A stretch of DNA of 64,000 nt from Mesocricetibacter intestinalis (GCF_004363295.1 NZ_SNYQ01000007.1:1-64000), one strand, 5' to 3'. Shown: positions 38,348 to 47,868, numbered from the stretch's first letter. Notes: generated by a model not told the origin, from the letters alone. Program-made: numbers and translations.

Positions 38348-39178
38348 ATGTGTACAACTTGCGGCTGCGCTCATCCCGATCAAATCCGGATCGGCGAATT
38401 GCAGCATTCTCACAGCCATTCCGCCGCAGCAAGTGCGGTCAAATTACCGGATTTTTCTCATTCCCGATTTCATACCTCCCAGTCCGGAGCTTCTACCCTA
38501 GAGCAGTCCGGTACGGAACTGTCCGATGATACGCAGAAACGCTTATTGAAAATAGAACAGGACGTATTAGGTAAAAATAATCAGATTGCACAGTCCAACC
38601 GACATTTGTTCGATTACTTGAATATTCTGGCTTTAAATTTGGTTTCCAGCCCCGGCTCCGGTAAAACCACCTTGCTTACCGCTACCCTGGACGCTCTTAA
38701 ACAACGGCGTAGTTGCTATGTTATTGAGGGAGATCAGCAAACGGAAAACGATGCGGATCGAATTCGTGCCACCGGCGTACCTGCAATTCAGGTAAATACG
38801 GGTAAGGGTTGCCATCTGGATGCTCAGATGATCAGCGATGCGATGCGTAAGTTACGGCCGCAGGAAAACAGCCTGCTATTTATTGAAAATGTGGGAAATC
38901 TGGTTTGTCCGTCGGAGTTCGATCTCGGCGAAAAGGCAAAAGTAGTGATTTTATCGGTTACCGAAGGTGAAGATAAACCTCTGAAATATCCTCATATGTT
39001 TGCCGCGGCGAAACTGATGATCCTGAATAAAACGGATTTATTGCCCTATTTGAAATTCGATACGGAACAATGTATCGCCAATGCCAAACGGGTGAATCCG
39101 AATATCGAAGTGATCCGTCTTTCCGCCACGAGCGGAGAAGGGCTGGACGACTGGTTAAACTGGTTACAAAATCAATAA
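38348..39178 (+). CDS. hypB: Hydrogenase nickel-incorporation GTPase HypB
   Basis: GTPase that delivers nickel, normally with HypA, to the large subunit of [NiFe]-hydrogenases. It is 276 aa from the ATG at 38348. The N-terminus MCTTCGC carries the CxxCGC high-affinity metal motif known from E. coli HypB, followed by a short HSHSHS stretch and a variable region. The G domain has Walker [10 protein letters not shown], the metal-site segment [10 protein letters not shown], Walker [13 protein letters not shown] and NKTD. An upstream in-frame extension (to 38204) has no family similarity. It is first of hypB-hypD-hypE. Confidence 0.95.
   Translation: MCTTCGCAHPDQIRIGELQHSHSHSAAASAVKLPDFSHSRFHTSQSGASTLEQSGTELSDDTQKRLLKIEQDVLGKNNQIAQSNRHLFDYLNILALNLVSSPGSGKTTLLTATLDALKQRRSCYVIEGDQQTENDADRIRATGVPAIQVNTGKGCHLDAQMISDAMRKLRPQENSLLFIENVGNLVCPSEFDLGEKAKVVILSVTEGEDKPLKYPHMFAAAKLMILNKTDLLPYLKFDTEQCIANAKRVNPNIEVIRLSATSGEGLDDWLNWLQNQ
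38431..38439 (+). repeat. DNA uptake signal sequence
   Basis: Exact AAGTGCGGT inside hypB, in the variable linker after the His-rich stretch. Confidence 0.8.
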
Positions 39179-39187
39179 GAGTGAATT

Positions 39188-40300
39188 ATGCAGTTTATTG
39201 ATGAATTCCGCGATCCCGAACTGGCGAAAACTCTGGTCGCCCGTTTACATTTTCTGATGCGACAACTGCCGCAATACAATGCGGATAATCCTCTATATTT
39301 AATGGAAGTATGCGGCGGTCATACCCATACTATTTTTAAATTCGGTTTGGATCGGCTATTACCCGACAGCATCGAATTTATTCACGGACCTGGCTGTCCG
39401 GTGTGCGTGTTGCCCATGGGACGTATTGATCTCTGTATCGATATCGCCGAAAAACCCGATGTTATTTTCTGTACCTTCGGTGATGCCATGCGGGTTAAAG
39501 GGCGCAAAGGTTCCCTATTGGAGGCGAAAGCGAAAGGGGCAGACGTTCGTATCCTTTATTCGCCCTTGGACGCTTTGAATATCGCCCGTAATAATCCGGA
39601 CAAAAAAGTGGTGTTTTTCTCCCTCGGTTTTGAAACCACCATGCCGAGTGCGGCGGTAACCCTACAGCAAGCCAAGAAAGAAGAGATTAAAAACTTCTGG
39701 GTGGTTTGTCAGAATATCACCATTATTCCGACATTACGCAGCCTGCTGACTCAGGAGCAAGTTAAAATAGACGGTTTTATCGCGCCCGGCCATGTAAGCA
39801 TGGTGATTGGGGCTCAGCCTTATCAGGCCCTGGCGGATCGCTTTCATAAACCCTTTGTGATTACCGGCTTTGAACCCTTGGATATTTTACAGGCGATAGT
39901 GATGTTGGTAACTCAATTTGTTGAAAATCGCTGCGAGATCGAAAACCAATATAAACGAATCGTAAATAGCCGAGGGAATTTACTGGCACAGCAGGCGATA
40001 CAAGAAGTATTTCGCCTCAAGGCAAGTAGCGAATGGCGCGGTTTGGGAGAAATAGAACAGTCCGGCGTTGAATTAACGGAGGATTACCGTCGCTTTGATG
40101 CAGAAATTTATTTTAATAGCCCGACCTATCAGGTGGCGGATGATCCTAATTCCCGCTGTGGCGATGTGCTGACCGGAAAATGTAAACCCTCGGATTGTCC
40201 TTTATTTGCCACCGGCTGTAATCCGGATAATGCCTATGGCGCCTTGATGGTTTCTTCCGAAGGGGCTTGCGCCGCCTATTATCAGTACCGGCGGGAATAA
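39188..40300 (+). CDS. hypD: Hydrogenase maturation protein HypD
   Basis: Iron-sulfur scaffold on which the Fe(CN)2CO group of [NiFe]-hydrogenase is built, normally in complex with HypC. It is 370 aa. Conserved cysteines lie in MEVCGGHTHTIF (Cys42) and HGPGCPVCVLP (Cys70, Cys73), and the C-terminal set CGDVLTGKCKPSDCPLFATGC binds the [4Fe-4S] cluster. It starts 9 nt after hypB; in most genomes hypC occupies this gap, and it is absent here. Confidence 0.96.
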   Translation: MQFIDEFRDPELAKTLVARLHFLMRQLPQYNADNPLYLMEVCGGHTHTIFKFGLDRLLPDSIEFIHGPGCPVCVLPMGRIDLCIDIAEKPDVIFCTFGDAMRVKGRKGSLLEAKAKGADVRILYSPLDALNIARNNPDKKVVFFSLGFETTMPSAAVTLQQAKKEEIKNFWVVCQNITIIPTLRSLLTQEQVKIDGFIAPGHVSMVIGAQPYQALADRFHKPFVITGFEPLDILQAIVMLVTQFVENRCEIENQYKRIVNSRGNLLAQQAIQEVFRLKASSEWRGLGEIEQSGVELTEDYRRFDAEIYFNSPTYQVADDPNSRCGDVLTGKCKPSDCPLFATGCNPDNAYGALMVSSEGACAAYYQYRRE

Positions 40301-40315
40301 GTAAGAGAAAAAATT

Positions 40316-41329
40316 ATGTCAGATTTTATTACTATGGCGCACGGCAACGGCGGTGCGGCGATGCAAAAATTAATCAGCGATTATTTCGTACAGGCCTTTG
40401 ATAATCCGATTTTGGCTCAGGGGGAAGATCAGGCGCGTCTTGATTTGCGGGAACTGATGGAAACGGGCGAGCGCCTTTCTTTCAGTACCGACAGTTTTGT
40501 GATTGATCCTATTTTTTTCCCGGGCGGTAATATCGGTAAATTGGCGGTTTGCGGCACCGCAAATGATGTGGCCGTATGCGGAGCCATACCTAAATATTTG
40601 TCCTGCGGATTTATTCTGGAAGAAGGGCTGGCCCTAAGCGAATTGGCGCAGATTATCCGCTCAATGGCGGAAACCTGCCGAAAGGCCGGAATTCAGGTGG
40701 TTACCGGCGATACTAAAGTGGTGCAGAAAGGTGCGGTGGATAAGATATTTATTAATACCAGCGGTATCGGCGTGATTCCGTCGCAACTGGACTGGGGAAT
40801 GCACCGAATTGCCGAGGGGGATAAAATTATTGTCAGCGGTACCCTGGGCGATCATGGGGCAACGATTTTAAATCTGCGCGAGAACCTTGGTATTCAAACC
40901 GATTTGTGCAGCGATTGTGCCGTATTAACCCCCCTCATTGAATTACTGCGTCCGATCGAGGGGGTGAAAACGGTGCGGGACGCCACCCGGGGCGGCGTTA
41001 ATGCGGTATTGCATGAATTTGCCGCAGCCGCGCGGTTGGGGATCCAAATTGAGGAAGAGGCTTTGCCGATTCGACGTGAGGTTCGCGGTATTTGCGAATT
41101 GCTCGGTCTGGAAGCGCTGAATTTTGCTAACGAAGGCAAACTGGTAATTGTTGCCGCCGCGGAAAAAGTCGAACAAATTCTGACTGTACTTCATCGCCAT
41201 GAATTGGGTAAAGATGCCGCTGTTATCGGCGAAGTTACGCCGACACGGAAAATTTATTTAAAAGGGGTATTCGGGCAAAAACGTTTGCTGGATCTCCCCA
41301 CTAACGAACCCTTGCCGAGAATCTGTTAG
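40316..41329 (+). CDS. hypE: Hydrogenase maturation protein HypE
   Basis: ATP-dependent dehydratase that converts the thiocarbamate on its C-terminal cysteine into the cyanide ligand of the active-site iron. It is 337 aa. The N-terminus MAHGNGGAAMQKLI and the PurM-like ATP-binding core (FSTDSFVIDPIFFPGGNIGKLAVCGTANDVAV) are typical. The protein ends in PRIC, so the acceptor Cys337 is the last residue. It lies 15 nt after hypD and ends at a terminator convergent with hypF. Confidence 0.96.
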   Translation: MSDFITMAHGNGGAAMQKLISDYFVQAFDNPILAQGEDQARLDLRELMETGERLSFSTDSFVIDPIFFPGGNIGKLAVCGTANDVAVCGAIPKYLSCGFILEEGLALSELAQIIRSMAETCRKAGIQVVTGDTKVVQKGAVDKIFINTSGIGVIPSQLDWGMHRIAEGDKIIVSGTLGDHGATILNLRENLGIQTDLCSDCAVLTPLIELLRPIEGVKTVRDATRGGVNAVLHEFAAAARLGIQIEEEALPIRREVRGICELLGLEALNFANEGKLVIVAAAEKVEQILTVLHRHELGKDAAVIGEVTPTRKIYLKGVFGQKRLLDLPTNEPLPRIC

Positions 41330-41394
41330 GGGGAATTTTGCCTTAAGAACAGCAATCACATCGCAGATGAAATGGCTGCGAAAAACTTGGTAAA

Positions 41395-41423
41395 AAATGA
41401 CCGCTCTTTGGGGCGGTTTTTTT
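41395..41423 (+). terminator. hypE terminator
   Basis: A short GC stem ACCGC / GCGGT extended by A/T pairs, with a T7 tail, about 65 nt after hypE. Confidence 0.65.
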
Positions 41424-41430
41424 ATGCTAA

Positions 41431-41447
41431 GGCCCTGTATCAGGGCC
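41431..41447 (-). terminator. Possible hypF 3' hairpin
   Basis: A perfect 7-bp stem GGCCCTG / CAGGGCC with a 3-nt loop, about 58 nt beyond the hypF stop; no clear U tract on the minus strand. Confidence 0.4.
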
Positions 41448-41504
41448 GATAAAATCATGCGGGAGAAGGGAATAGGCAATAATTTGCCTGATATTATAAG
41501 GTCT

Positions 41505-43796
41505 TTACTTTGTCTGCCCCTTATGTGTTTGATAGCGGGCGGCGGCGATAACCGCCTGCCCCAGACTTAATCCGCCGTCGCCCATAGGAAAGGCTTGGGC
41601 GCTTAACAGATTAAAATCTCTCAGCTGTTGTTTCAGTAATCGGCGCAGTAATTGGTTATGCATCACACCGCCGGACAGCACAATGGTACGACAATGATAT
41701 TTTTCCGCCTGGCGACGGGCCAGCTCGGCAAAACCTTCGGCCAGTGCATAATGAAAGGCGAAGGCGCGATCCGATGGGGCGGCGGTATAATTCAGCCATT
41801 GTTGCCAGAATATCCCTAAATCAAGCTTATTTTCCACTAAGGGCATTTTTACCGGAATCGTCGCTAAAAGTTCCGGTTCCCGATTGAATAGGGAATGTTC
41901 GGCCAGGGCTTCCAGTCGGCAGGCGGCTTCCCCTTCCCAACTTAGGTTGGCGGGGGTAATATTCAGGCCGTAGGCCACCGCATCAAACAGACGCCCCGCC
42001 GAAGAGATATAGGGGGAATTGATGCCGCGCGTAACGGCTTTATCAAGCAGCTGCCAGTCGTAATCGGCGCAGCTGGCGGCGATAATAGGCTGCCAGTCCG
42101 CAACAAACTGGCGTAAATGGGCAAACCAGTTGCGCCAGGGCTGTTTGGCCGCCAGATCACCACCGGGTAGAGGCACCGCCGGTAATCCGCCCAAATAGCG
42201 GCAATGGCTATTATCGACCAACAGGCATTCGCCGCCCCAAAGCTGTCCCTTTTCACCCATGCCGATCCCGTCCAGAGCTAAACCTATCACTTGTTCGTTG
42301 CAATGATGTTCCGCCATTACGCTGACAATATGGGCATGATGATGTAAAACCTCAATTAGCGGAAGCTGATGTTCCTCCGCCAATTGTTTGCCGAGGGCGG
42401 AGGAAAGATAACCTTGATGAGCATCGACGGCAATCAGCTCCGGTTTAAACTGGTAAATTCGGCGGAATAAATCTAAATTTTCACTGAGCTGCAGCGCGAC
42501 CTTTTCCTCGCTGGTATCGCCGATATGCTGGCTGACCACGGCTTTATTTTGTTTCAGCAGACAAAAGGTATTTTTCAGATCGGCGCCGAGAGCCAGAATA
42601 TTGTGCCGGTTTGGAATATCCAGCGGGGTTTCGTCCGGTACATAACCGCGTGCGCGGCGCAGGGTTTCCATACCGTCGAAGGCGATACGTATCAGGCTGT
42701 CGTCCGCCCGTTGCAGAATTTCTCGGTTATGGCAGAGAAAGCAGTCGGCTAAATCCGCCAGATCTTCAATCGCACTTTGATTATCCAGTACCGGCGGCTG
42801 GCCGCTCGGATTGGCGGAAGTCATAACCAACGGGCGTTGTATCTCATGCAGCAGTAAATGTTGTAGCGGGTTACTCGGTAGCATAACGCCGATTTCATTT
42901 AAGTGCGGTGCGATTTGCGCGCAGAGTCCGGCGACTTTATGTTTTGCCAGCAGCAAAATGGGGGCGGCGGCGGAGGTTAGCAGTTGGATTTCTTGTGGGC
43001 TGAGCCCGTGCAGGAAATCAAGGTGAGGTACCATGATGGCCAGGGGTTTACTCGGACGTCCTTTACGTCGCCGCAGTTTTTCTACCGCTGCACTATCGGT
43101 GGCGTCGCAGGCCAGATGAAATCCGCCCAGTCCTTTAACGGCGACAATGCCCCCCCGGCGTAATAAAAGTGCGGTCTGTTTCAGCGCATTTTCATTTTCC
43201 GTTATTATTCCGTGCCGATCCTGCAGCCAGATATGCGGGCCGCACTGGGGGCAAGCATTGGGCTGGGCGTGAAAACGCCGATCGGCGGGATTTTTGTATT
43301 CCGCCGCACATTGGGGGCAAAGGGGGAAATCCGCCATCGAGGTATTTTTCCGATCATAGGGAATCGCCTTAATAATGGTAAATCTCGGCCCGCAGTGGGT
43401 GCAGTTGGTAAAAGGGTAGCGGTAACGACGATTGGCGGGATCGAATAAATCTTGTAAACAGGCGGGGCAGGTAGCGGCGTCGGGGACGATTTGGGTATCC
43501 ATAGCGTTGTTTTCACTTTCCCGAATCAGAAATTGGTCGCTCTGTAACACCTTATCCCATTGCTTATGACATTGGCGGATTTCCGTAATTAACGCCAGTG
43601 GCGGCAGTTTATACTGTAAATCTTCCAGAAAGCGGGCCAGGGTTGCTTCATCAGGCTCAAACAGACGGATTAATACGCCCTGTCCGTCGTTGTTTACGTC
43701 CCCCTTTAGCTGATAGCGATTTGCCGTCAACCAAACAAAAGGGCGAAAGCCCACCCCCTGTACCTTACCTTTTATTCGCAGTTCGATGCCTTTCAT
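41505..43796 (-). CDS. hypF: Carbamoyltransferase HypF
   Basis: Makes the carbamoyl group, from carbamoyl phosphate, that becomes the cyanide ligands of [NiFe]-hydrogenase, passing it to HypE. It is 763 aa (E. coli 750). Domains in order: acylphosphatase-like (RIKGKVQGVGFRPFVW), two zinc-finger units with paired CPxC motifs (residues about 108-190), a YrdC-like nucleotide-binding domain (KGLGGFHLACDATD) and a Kae1-like C-terminal domain (HHHAHIVSVMAEHH and VLSGGVMHNQLL). It is convergent with hypE and divergent from hyfA, so it does not share the hypBDE transcript. Confidence 0.96.
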   Translation of the reverse strand: MKGIELRIKGKVQGVGFRPFVWLTANRYQLKGDVNNDGQGVLIRLFEPDEATLARFLEDLQYKLPPLALITEIRQCHKQWDKVLQSDQFLIRESENNAMDTQIVPDAATCPACLQDLFDPANRRYRYPFTNCTHCGPRFTIIKAIPYDRKNTSMADFPLCPQCAAEYKNPADRRFHAQPNACPQCGPHIWLQDRHGIITENENALKQTALLLRRGGIVAVKGLGGFHLACDATDSAAVEKLRRRKGRPSKPLAIMVPHLDFLHGLSPQEIQLLTSAAAPILLLAKHKVAGLCAQIAPHLNEIGVMLPSNPLQHLLLHEIQRPLVMTSANPSGQPPVLDNQSAIEDLADLADCFLCHNREILQRADDSLIRIAFDGMETLRRARGYVPDETPLDIPNRHNILALGADLKNTFCLLKQNKAVVSQHIGDTSEEKVALQLSENLDLFRRIYQFKPELIAVDAHQGYLSSALGKQLAEEHQLPLIEVLHHHAHIVSVMAEHHCNEQVIGLALDGIGMGEKGQLWGGECLLVDNSHCRYLGGLPAVPLPGGDLAAKQPWRNWFAHLRQFVADWQPIIAASCADYDWQLLDKAVTRGINSPYISSAGRLFDAVAYGLNITPANLSWEGEAACRLEALAEHSLFNREPELLATIPVKMPLVENKLDLGIFWQQWLNYTAAPSDRAFAFHYALAEGFAELARRQAEKYHCRTIVLSGGVMHNQLLRRLLKQQLRDFNLLSAQAFPMGDGGLSLGQAVIAAARYQTHKGQTK
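42901..42909 (+). repeat. DNA uptake signal sequence
   Basis: Exact AAGTGCGGT inside hypF. Confidence 0.8.
43167..43175 (+). repeat. DNA uptake signal sequence
   Basis: Exact AAGTGCGGT inside hypF, 266 nt from the previous copy. Confidence 0.8.
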
Positions 43797-43956
43797 TTTT
43801 CTCCCCTGCGGCTTTTGAGCGGGTTATTTCTTACCTTTAACGCTATCGCCGCTACTGATAATTTAATAGCAATTTTAACTTAAGATTCCATGGATAGGTG
43901 ATAGTTAATAATAAAAATGTTAATAGTATTAATGAGAATTATTATTAAATATAATT

Positions 43957-43970
43957 TGATTGTGATCAAC
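43957..43970. promoter_or_regulatory. FNR box, perfect consensus, upstream of hyfA
   Basis: TTGAT-TGTG-ATCAA, identical to the FNR consensus TTGAT-N4-ATCAA. It is about 265 nt before the hyfA start and about 165 nt from the hypF start, so it may also act on hypF. Confidence 0.7.
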
Positions 43971-44119
43971 ATTATAATCAATGTCATTTTTTCAAAATTA
44001 ATTTAATATAATTTTAACAATTTTAACTAAATATTCATCTTTTTGATATTAAAAGAAAAATATATGTTAATAATAATCTTTGGGATTTGTTTTAGCTCAG
44101 TATTATAAATAAATAATTT

Positions 44120-44133
44120 ATGATCTTAATCAA
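44120..44133. promoter_or_regulatory. FNR box near the hyfA promoter
   Basis: ATGAT-CTTA-ATCAA, 9 of 10 consensus bases. It is centred about 102 nt before the hyfA start. A transcription start near 44165-44168 would place it near -40, the usual activating position; a weak -10 (TAGTTA) is at about 44153-44158. Confidence 0.6.
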
Positions 44134-44228
44134 GAAAAATTTAATCTTTCTCTAGTTAAGTTAACTCATTAGGAGTATTCTCCCAAAAAAAGAGTGGTTA
44201 TTTCATTTGTTCACTAAGGGGGGAAATT

Positions 44229-44828
44229 ATGAACCGTTTTGTTATCGGGGATCCTAAAGACTGCATCGGTTGCAATACCTGTATGGCGGCTTGCAGTGAA
44301 ACGCACAAAGCTTTCGGGCTACAGCCTTTTCCACGTTTACAGGTAATGCGTAATGAAGATATTACCGTACCTATTCTATGCCGACACTGCGATGACTCAC
44401 CTTGTGCCACCGTTTGTCCGGTGCATGCGATTACCCATAAGGATAATGCGATTCAGCTGAACGAAAGCCTTTGTATCGGTTGTAAGCTCTGCGCTATTGC
44501 CTGTCCGTTCGGCGCCATTACCCAGCACGGCAGCGGCCCGGTTGACGCACCTGTTTATTACGAACATTTCAGCTTTAAAGAAGCGGTTGCTCGTGATATC
44601 CGTACTGCGCCGAATAATACCGACGTACATAATATGCTGGCATGGCAACCGGGGGTAAAAGCGATTGCGATTAAATGCGATCTCTGTTATTTCCGTGAAG
44701 AAGGACCGGCGTGCGTACAAACCTGTCCGACTAAAACATTGTTTATTATCAGTGATGAAAGTATCGAGAAAACCAACCAAGCGAAACGTGAAATGGCAAT
44801 GGCGTCATCACCGGCTATTCCTCGATAA
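44229..44828 (+). CDS. hyfA: Hydrogenase-4 electron-transfer subunit HyfA
   Basis: HycB/HyfA-type ferredoxin subunit linking formate dehydrogenase to the hydrogenase arm. It is 199 aa. Four cysteine groups suit four [4Fe-4S] clusters: CIGCNTCMAAC, CRHCDDSPCATVCP, CIGCKLCAIACP and CDLCYFREEGPACVQTCP. A strong AAGGGGGG ribosome site precedes the ATG. It is first of hyfABCDEFGHIJ-hycI, with the FNR boxes upstream. Confidence 0.95.
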   Translation: MNRFVIGDPKDCIGCNTCMAACSETHKAFGLQPFPRLQVMRNEDITVPILCRHCDDSPCATVCPVHAITHKDNAIQLNESLCIGCKLCAIACPFGAITQHGSGPVDAPVYYEHFSFKEAVARDIRTAPNNTDVHNMLAWQPGVKAIAIKCDLCYFREEGPACVQTCPTKTLFIISDESIEKTNQAKREMAMASSPAIPR

Positions 44829-44864
44829 TTAATTTAATTTAAATTCAATCAATGGAGTGAAATT

Positions 44865-46883
44865 ATGAGTGTAATCCATTTGCTCATCACATCCCTGTTG
44901 GTTTATGTCGTCGGTGCGTTCATTTCACTTTGTATCAGCAAAAATGAACAACTTTCAATCAATATATCCGGCGTGACCGGTATCGTTGGTGGAGCGTTAG
45001 GTATTATAGCCTGTGCCCCCGTTCTTATCAGCAGTGAAACGGCCTTTGCGCTGTTTCAGACACCTTTTGATTTCGCCGCATTTTCCATTCGCGTAGATGG
45101 TCTGGCGGCTTTTATGGTGTGCGTTATTTCCTTATTAGTGATTGTAACCTCTCTGTATTCCTTCTCTTATGTGCGTGAATACCAGGGCAAGGGCGCCGGT
45201 AGTATGGGATTCTTTATGAATCTGTTTATCGCTTCTATGATCGCGTTGGTTACTTCGGATAACGCTTTCTATTTCCTTGTCTTCTTTGAAATGATGTCGC
45301 TGGCCTCCTATTTCTTGGTTCTGACCGAACAGGACGATGAAGCGACAAATGCCGGTCTGCTGTACTTTTTTATCGCGCATGCCGGTTCCGTTCTGATTAT
45401 GATCGCCTTCTTCATTTTCTATTGTTACGCAGGTAGCTTTGAATTTGCAGATTTCCGTCAGACTCAGCTCTCTTCACCTCTAGCCTTTACCGTCTTTATT
45501 CTGGCATTCCTGGGCTTCGGTGCTAAAGCCGGTATGATTCCGTTACACGGCTGGTTGCCTAAAGCTCACCCGGCGGCACCTTCTCATGCTTCCGCCATGA
45601 TGTCCGGTGTAATGGTAAAAATCGGTATCTTCGGGATTATTAAAGTCGGTATCGATTTACTGGGTGCGAATAATATGTGGTTCGGTGTTATCGTTCTCGG
45701 ATTCGGTGCGGTTTCTTCCGTACTGGGCGTACTTTATGCGCTGGCGGAACATGATATCAAACGCTTACTGGCCTATCATACGGTAGAAAATATCGGCATT
45801 ATAATGATGGGCGTCGGCGTCGGTATGATTGGTATCGCCATCGGCAACCCGGTGCTTGCCACTGTCGGTTTACTGGGCGGTTTATACCATTTGCTCAACC
45901 ATGCGGTGTTTAAAGGCCTGTTGTTCTTAGGCGCCGGTTCGGTAATGTATCGGTTACATACAAAAGATATGGATTTAATGGGCGGTTTGGGTAAATTGAT
46001 GCCTTATACCGCATTGTGCTTTTTAATAGGTACCATGGCGATTTCCGCATTACCGCCTTTTAACGGCTTTGTGAGCGAATGGTTTACCTATCAGTCATTA
46101 TTCACCTTAAGCCAGAACGGCGATTTAGTATTGAAAGTTGCCGGTCCGGTGGCGATTATTATGCTGGCGCTGACCGGTGCTTTAGCCGCGCTTTGTTTTG
46201 TTAAGGTGTACGGTATCAGCTTCGGCGGTGCGCCGCGCAGTGAAAAAGCGGCAAATGCCCGTGAAGTGCCTAAACCTATGCTGTTTGCCATGGGGATTCT
46301 GGCATTATGCTGTATTCTGCTCGGTGTCGGCGCTTCGGTGATTACGCCGATAATCGCCAAGATTTCCGTCGCCCTTTCCGGTCTGAACGCTTTTCCATTG
46401 GCGGAAAACGGTCTGGTGGTTTCTACATCCGAACCTCATACCGCACTTTCCACACCTATGGTGAGTATTATGCTGATTGCCTTCTTCCTGGTTCCTTTTG
46501 CTTATTACGGCGTTACGAAGAAATCCCGTATGGCGGATGCGGCGAAAGGTAATCCTTGGGCTTGCGGCTATGCTTATGAAGCCTATATGGCGACTTCCGC
46601 AGGCGGTTTTACCCGTGCGTTGCGTACCATGTTCAAACCGCTGTATACCATTCGTAAAACCTTCGATCCCGCTCCTTTAAGCTATAAGGGTATAGATGCG
46701 GCGATTAAGGGTTCGACTAAGGCGGAACCTTTCTGGGAAGAAAAGGTTACCATGCCGCTTGCGCGTTTTATTCCTTGGTTCTCCGCTCGACTTGAATGGC
46801 TGCAGGGAGGCGATTTCCGCGTATATTGCGTATATTTCGTCATCACGCTGGTGCTGTTGCTTGCCGCTGCGACCATGATGTAA
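44865..46883 (+). CDS. hyfB: Hydrogenase-4 membrane subunit HyfB
   Basis: Antiporter-like (NuoL/Mrp-family) integral membrane subunit, the HycC counterpart. It is 672 aa with about 15-16 helices. The conserved charged/polar core appears in FFEMMSLASYFLVL (the key glutamate), MIPLHGWLPKAHPAAPSHASAMMSG and KRLLAYHTVENIG. It is expected to help couple hydrogen evolution to ion translocation. The gap to hyfA is 36 nt and to hyfC 7 nt. Confidence 0.95.
   Translation: MSVIHLLITSLLVYVVGAFISLCISKNEQLSINISGVTGIVGGALGIIACAPVLISSETAFALFQTPFDFAAFSIRVDGLAAFMVCVISLLVIVTSLYSFSYVREYQGKGAGSMGFFMNLFIASMIALVTSDNAFYFLVFFEMMSLASYFLVLTEQDDEATNAGLLYFFIAHAGSVLIMIAFFIFYCYAGSFEFADFRQTQLSSPLAFTVFILAFLGFGAKAGMIPLHGWLPKAHPAAPSHASAMMSGVMVKIGIFGIIKVGIDLLGANNMWFGVIVLGFGAVSSVLGVLYALAEHDIKRLLAYHTVENIGIIMMGVGVGMIGIAIGNPVLATVGLLGGLYHLLNHAVFKGLLFLGAGSVMYRLHTKDMDLMGGLGKLMPYTALCFLIGTMAISALPPFNGFVSEWFTYQSLFTLSQNGDLVLKVAGPVAIIMLALTGALAALCFVKVYGISFGGAPRSEKAANAREVPKPMLFAMGILALCCILLGVGASVITPIIAKISVALSGLNAFPLAENGLVVSTSEPHTALSTPMVSIMLIAFFLVPFAYYGVTKKSRMADAAKGNPWACGYAYEAYMATSAGGFTRALRTMFKPLYTIRKTFDPAPLSYKGIDAAIKGSTKAEPFWEEKVTMPLARFIPWFSARLEWLQGGDFRVYCVYFVITLVLLLAAATMM
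46440..46448 (-). repeat. DNA uptake signal sequence
   Basis: Exact ACCGCACTT within hyfB. Confidence 0.8.
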
Positions 46884-46890
46884 GGAGAAT

Positions 46891-47856
46891 ATGATGATTA
46901 CATTACCTTCAGAAATCGCAACCACAAGCGGTATGTTCCTGTTAGGGCTGTTACAGGCATTGATTATGTTATGTCTGGCACCGCTTTTCTCCGGTATTTC
47001 CCGTTTTATCCGCGCGCGTATGCAATCACGTCGCGGCCCGGGGGTTTTACAGGATTATCGTGATATTGCGAAATTAATGAAACGCCAGAACATTTTACCC
47101 GACAATGCGGGAATGGTATCTAAACTGATGCCTTATGTGCTGATTAGCACGGTTCTGGTCGTCGCTATGTCGTTACCTATGTTTACGCTGGCTTCACCTT
47201 TTGGTGCCGGCGGCGATTTAATTACGGCGATTTATCTGTTCGCACTGTTCCGTTTCTTCTTTTCCATTGCAGGTTTGGACAGTAACAGCGCTTTCTCCGG
47301 CATAGGGGCAAGCCGTGAAGTTACGGTGGGTGTATTGGTGGAGCCGATTTTAATGTTGGCCTTATTGGTGATTGCGCTGATTACGGGGTCGACCAATTTC
47401 GGTATGATCAGCACTTCGCTGGCAACTCAGAGCTGGGGATTACCCTTGGCAACCATTGTCGCCTTAATCGCCTGCGCTTTTGCCGTATTTATTGAAATGG
47501 GAAAAATCCCATTCGATTTGGCTGAAGCCGAGCAGGAACTGCAGGAAGGCCCGTTGACCGAATATTCAGGCCCTTCGCTGGCCTTGATTAAAATCGGTTT
47601 GAGCCTGAAATCCATGGTGGTGGCGGCTATTTTTGTCAGTGTGCTGCTGCCCTTCGGTGCGGCAAAAGACGCAAGCTTAAGTGCGGTCATTTTAGGTGCG
47701 GTTTTTTTCTTTATCAAATTACTGATCGCCTATGTGATTGCCTGCGTATTCGAGAATACCCTTGCCCGTACCCGCTTTATGCTGACCGGACACTTAACCC
47801 TGGTGGGGTTCGGTATCTCCGTATTGGCATTTGTGTTTTATCTTATCGGATTGTAA
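46891..47856 (+). CDS. hyfC: Hydrogenase-4 membrane subunit HyfC
   Basis: NuoH-like membrane anchor, counterpart of HycD. It is 321 aa with about eight helices. The family loop RRGPGVLQDYRDIAKLMKRQNI and the acidic motif EMGKIPFDLAEAEQELQEGPLTEYSG, which faces the hydrogenase module, are both present. AAGGAG precedes the ATG; the second ATG, three bases on, is equally possible. Confidence 0.95.
   Translation: MMITLPSEIATTSGMFLLGLLQALIMLCLAPLFSGISRFIRARMQSRRGPGVLQDYRDIAKLMKRQNILPDNAGMVSKLMPYVLISTVLVVAMSLPMFTLASPFGAGGDLITAIYLFALFRFFFSIAGLDSNSAFSGIGASREVTVGVLVEPILMLALLVIALITGSTNFGMISTSLATQSWGLPLATIVALIACAFAVFIEMGKIPFDLAEAEQELQEGPLTEYSGPSLALIKIGLSLKSMVVAAIFVSVLLPFGAAKDASLSAVILGAVFFFIKLLIAYVIACVFENTLARTRFMLTGHLTLVGFGISVLAFVFYLIGL
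47679..47687 (+). repeat. DNA uptake signal sequence
   Basis: Exact AAGTGCGGT within hyfC. Confidence 0.8.
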
Positions 47857-47868
47857 GGGGAGGGTAGT

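Larger units (their letters stand above)
43797..44228 (+). other. AT-rich regulatory region between hypF and hyfA
   Basis: A 432-nt divergent intergenic region, much richer in A/T than its surroundings and with no coding frame. It contains a perfect FNR box (43957-43970) and a near-perfect one (44120-44133), and a strong ribosome site (AAGGGGGG) just before hyfA. I see no sigma-54 TGGCAC-N5-TTGC element. Confidence 0.7.

Noticed and set aside
43147-43156. C7 homopolymer in hypF as a possible phase-variation tract
   Set aside because: Seven bases is short for contingency loci, the gene is a housekeeping maturase, and the frame is intact.
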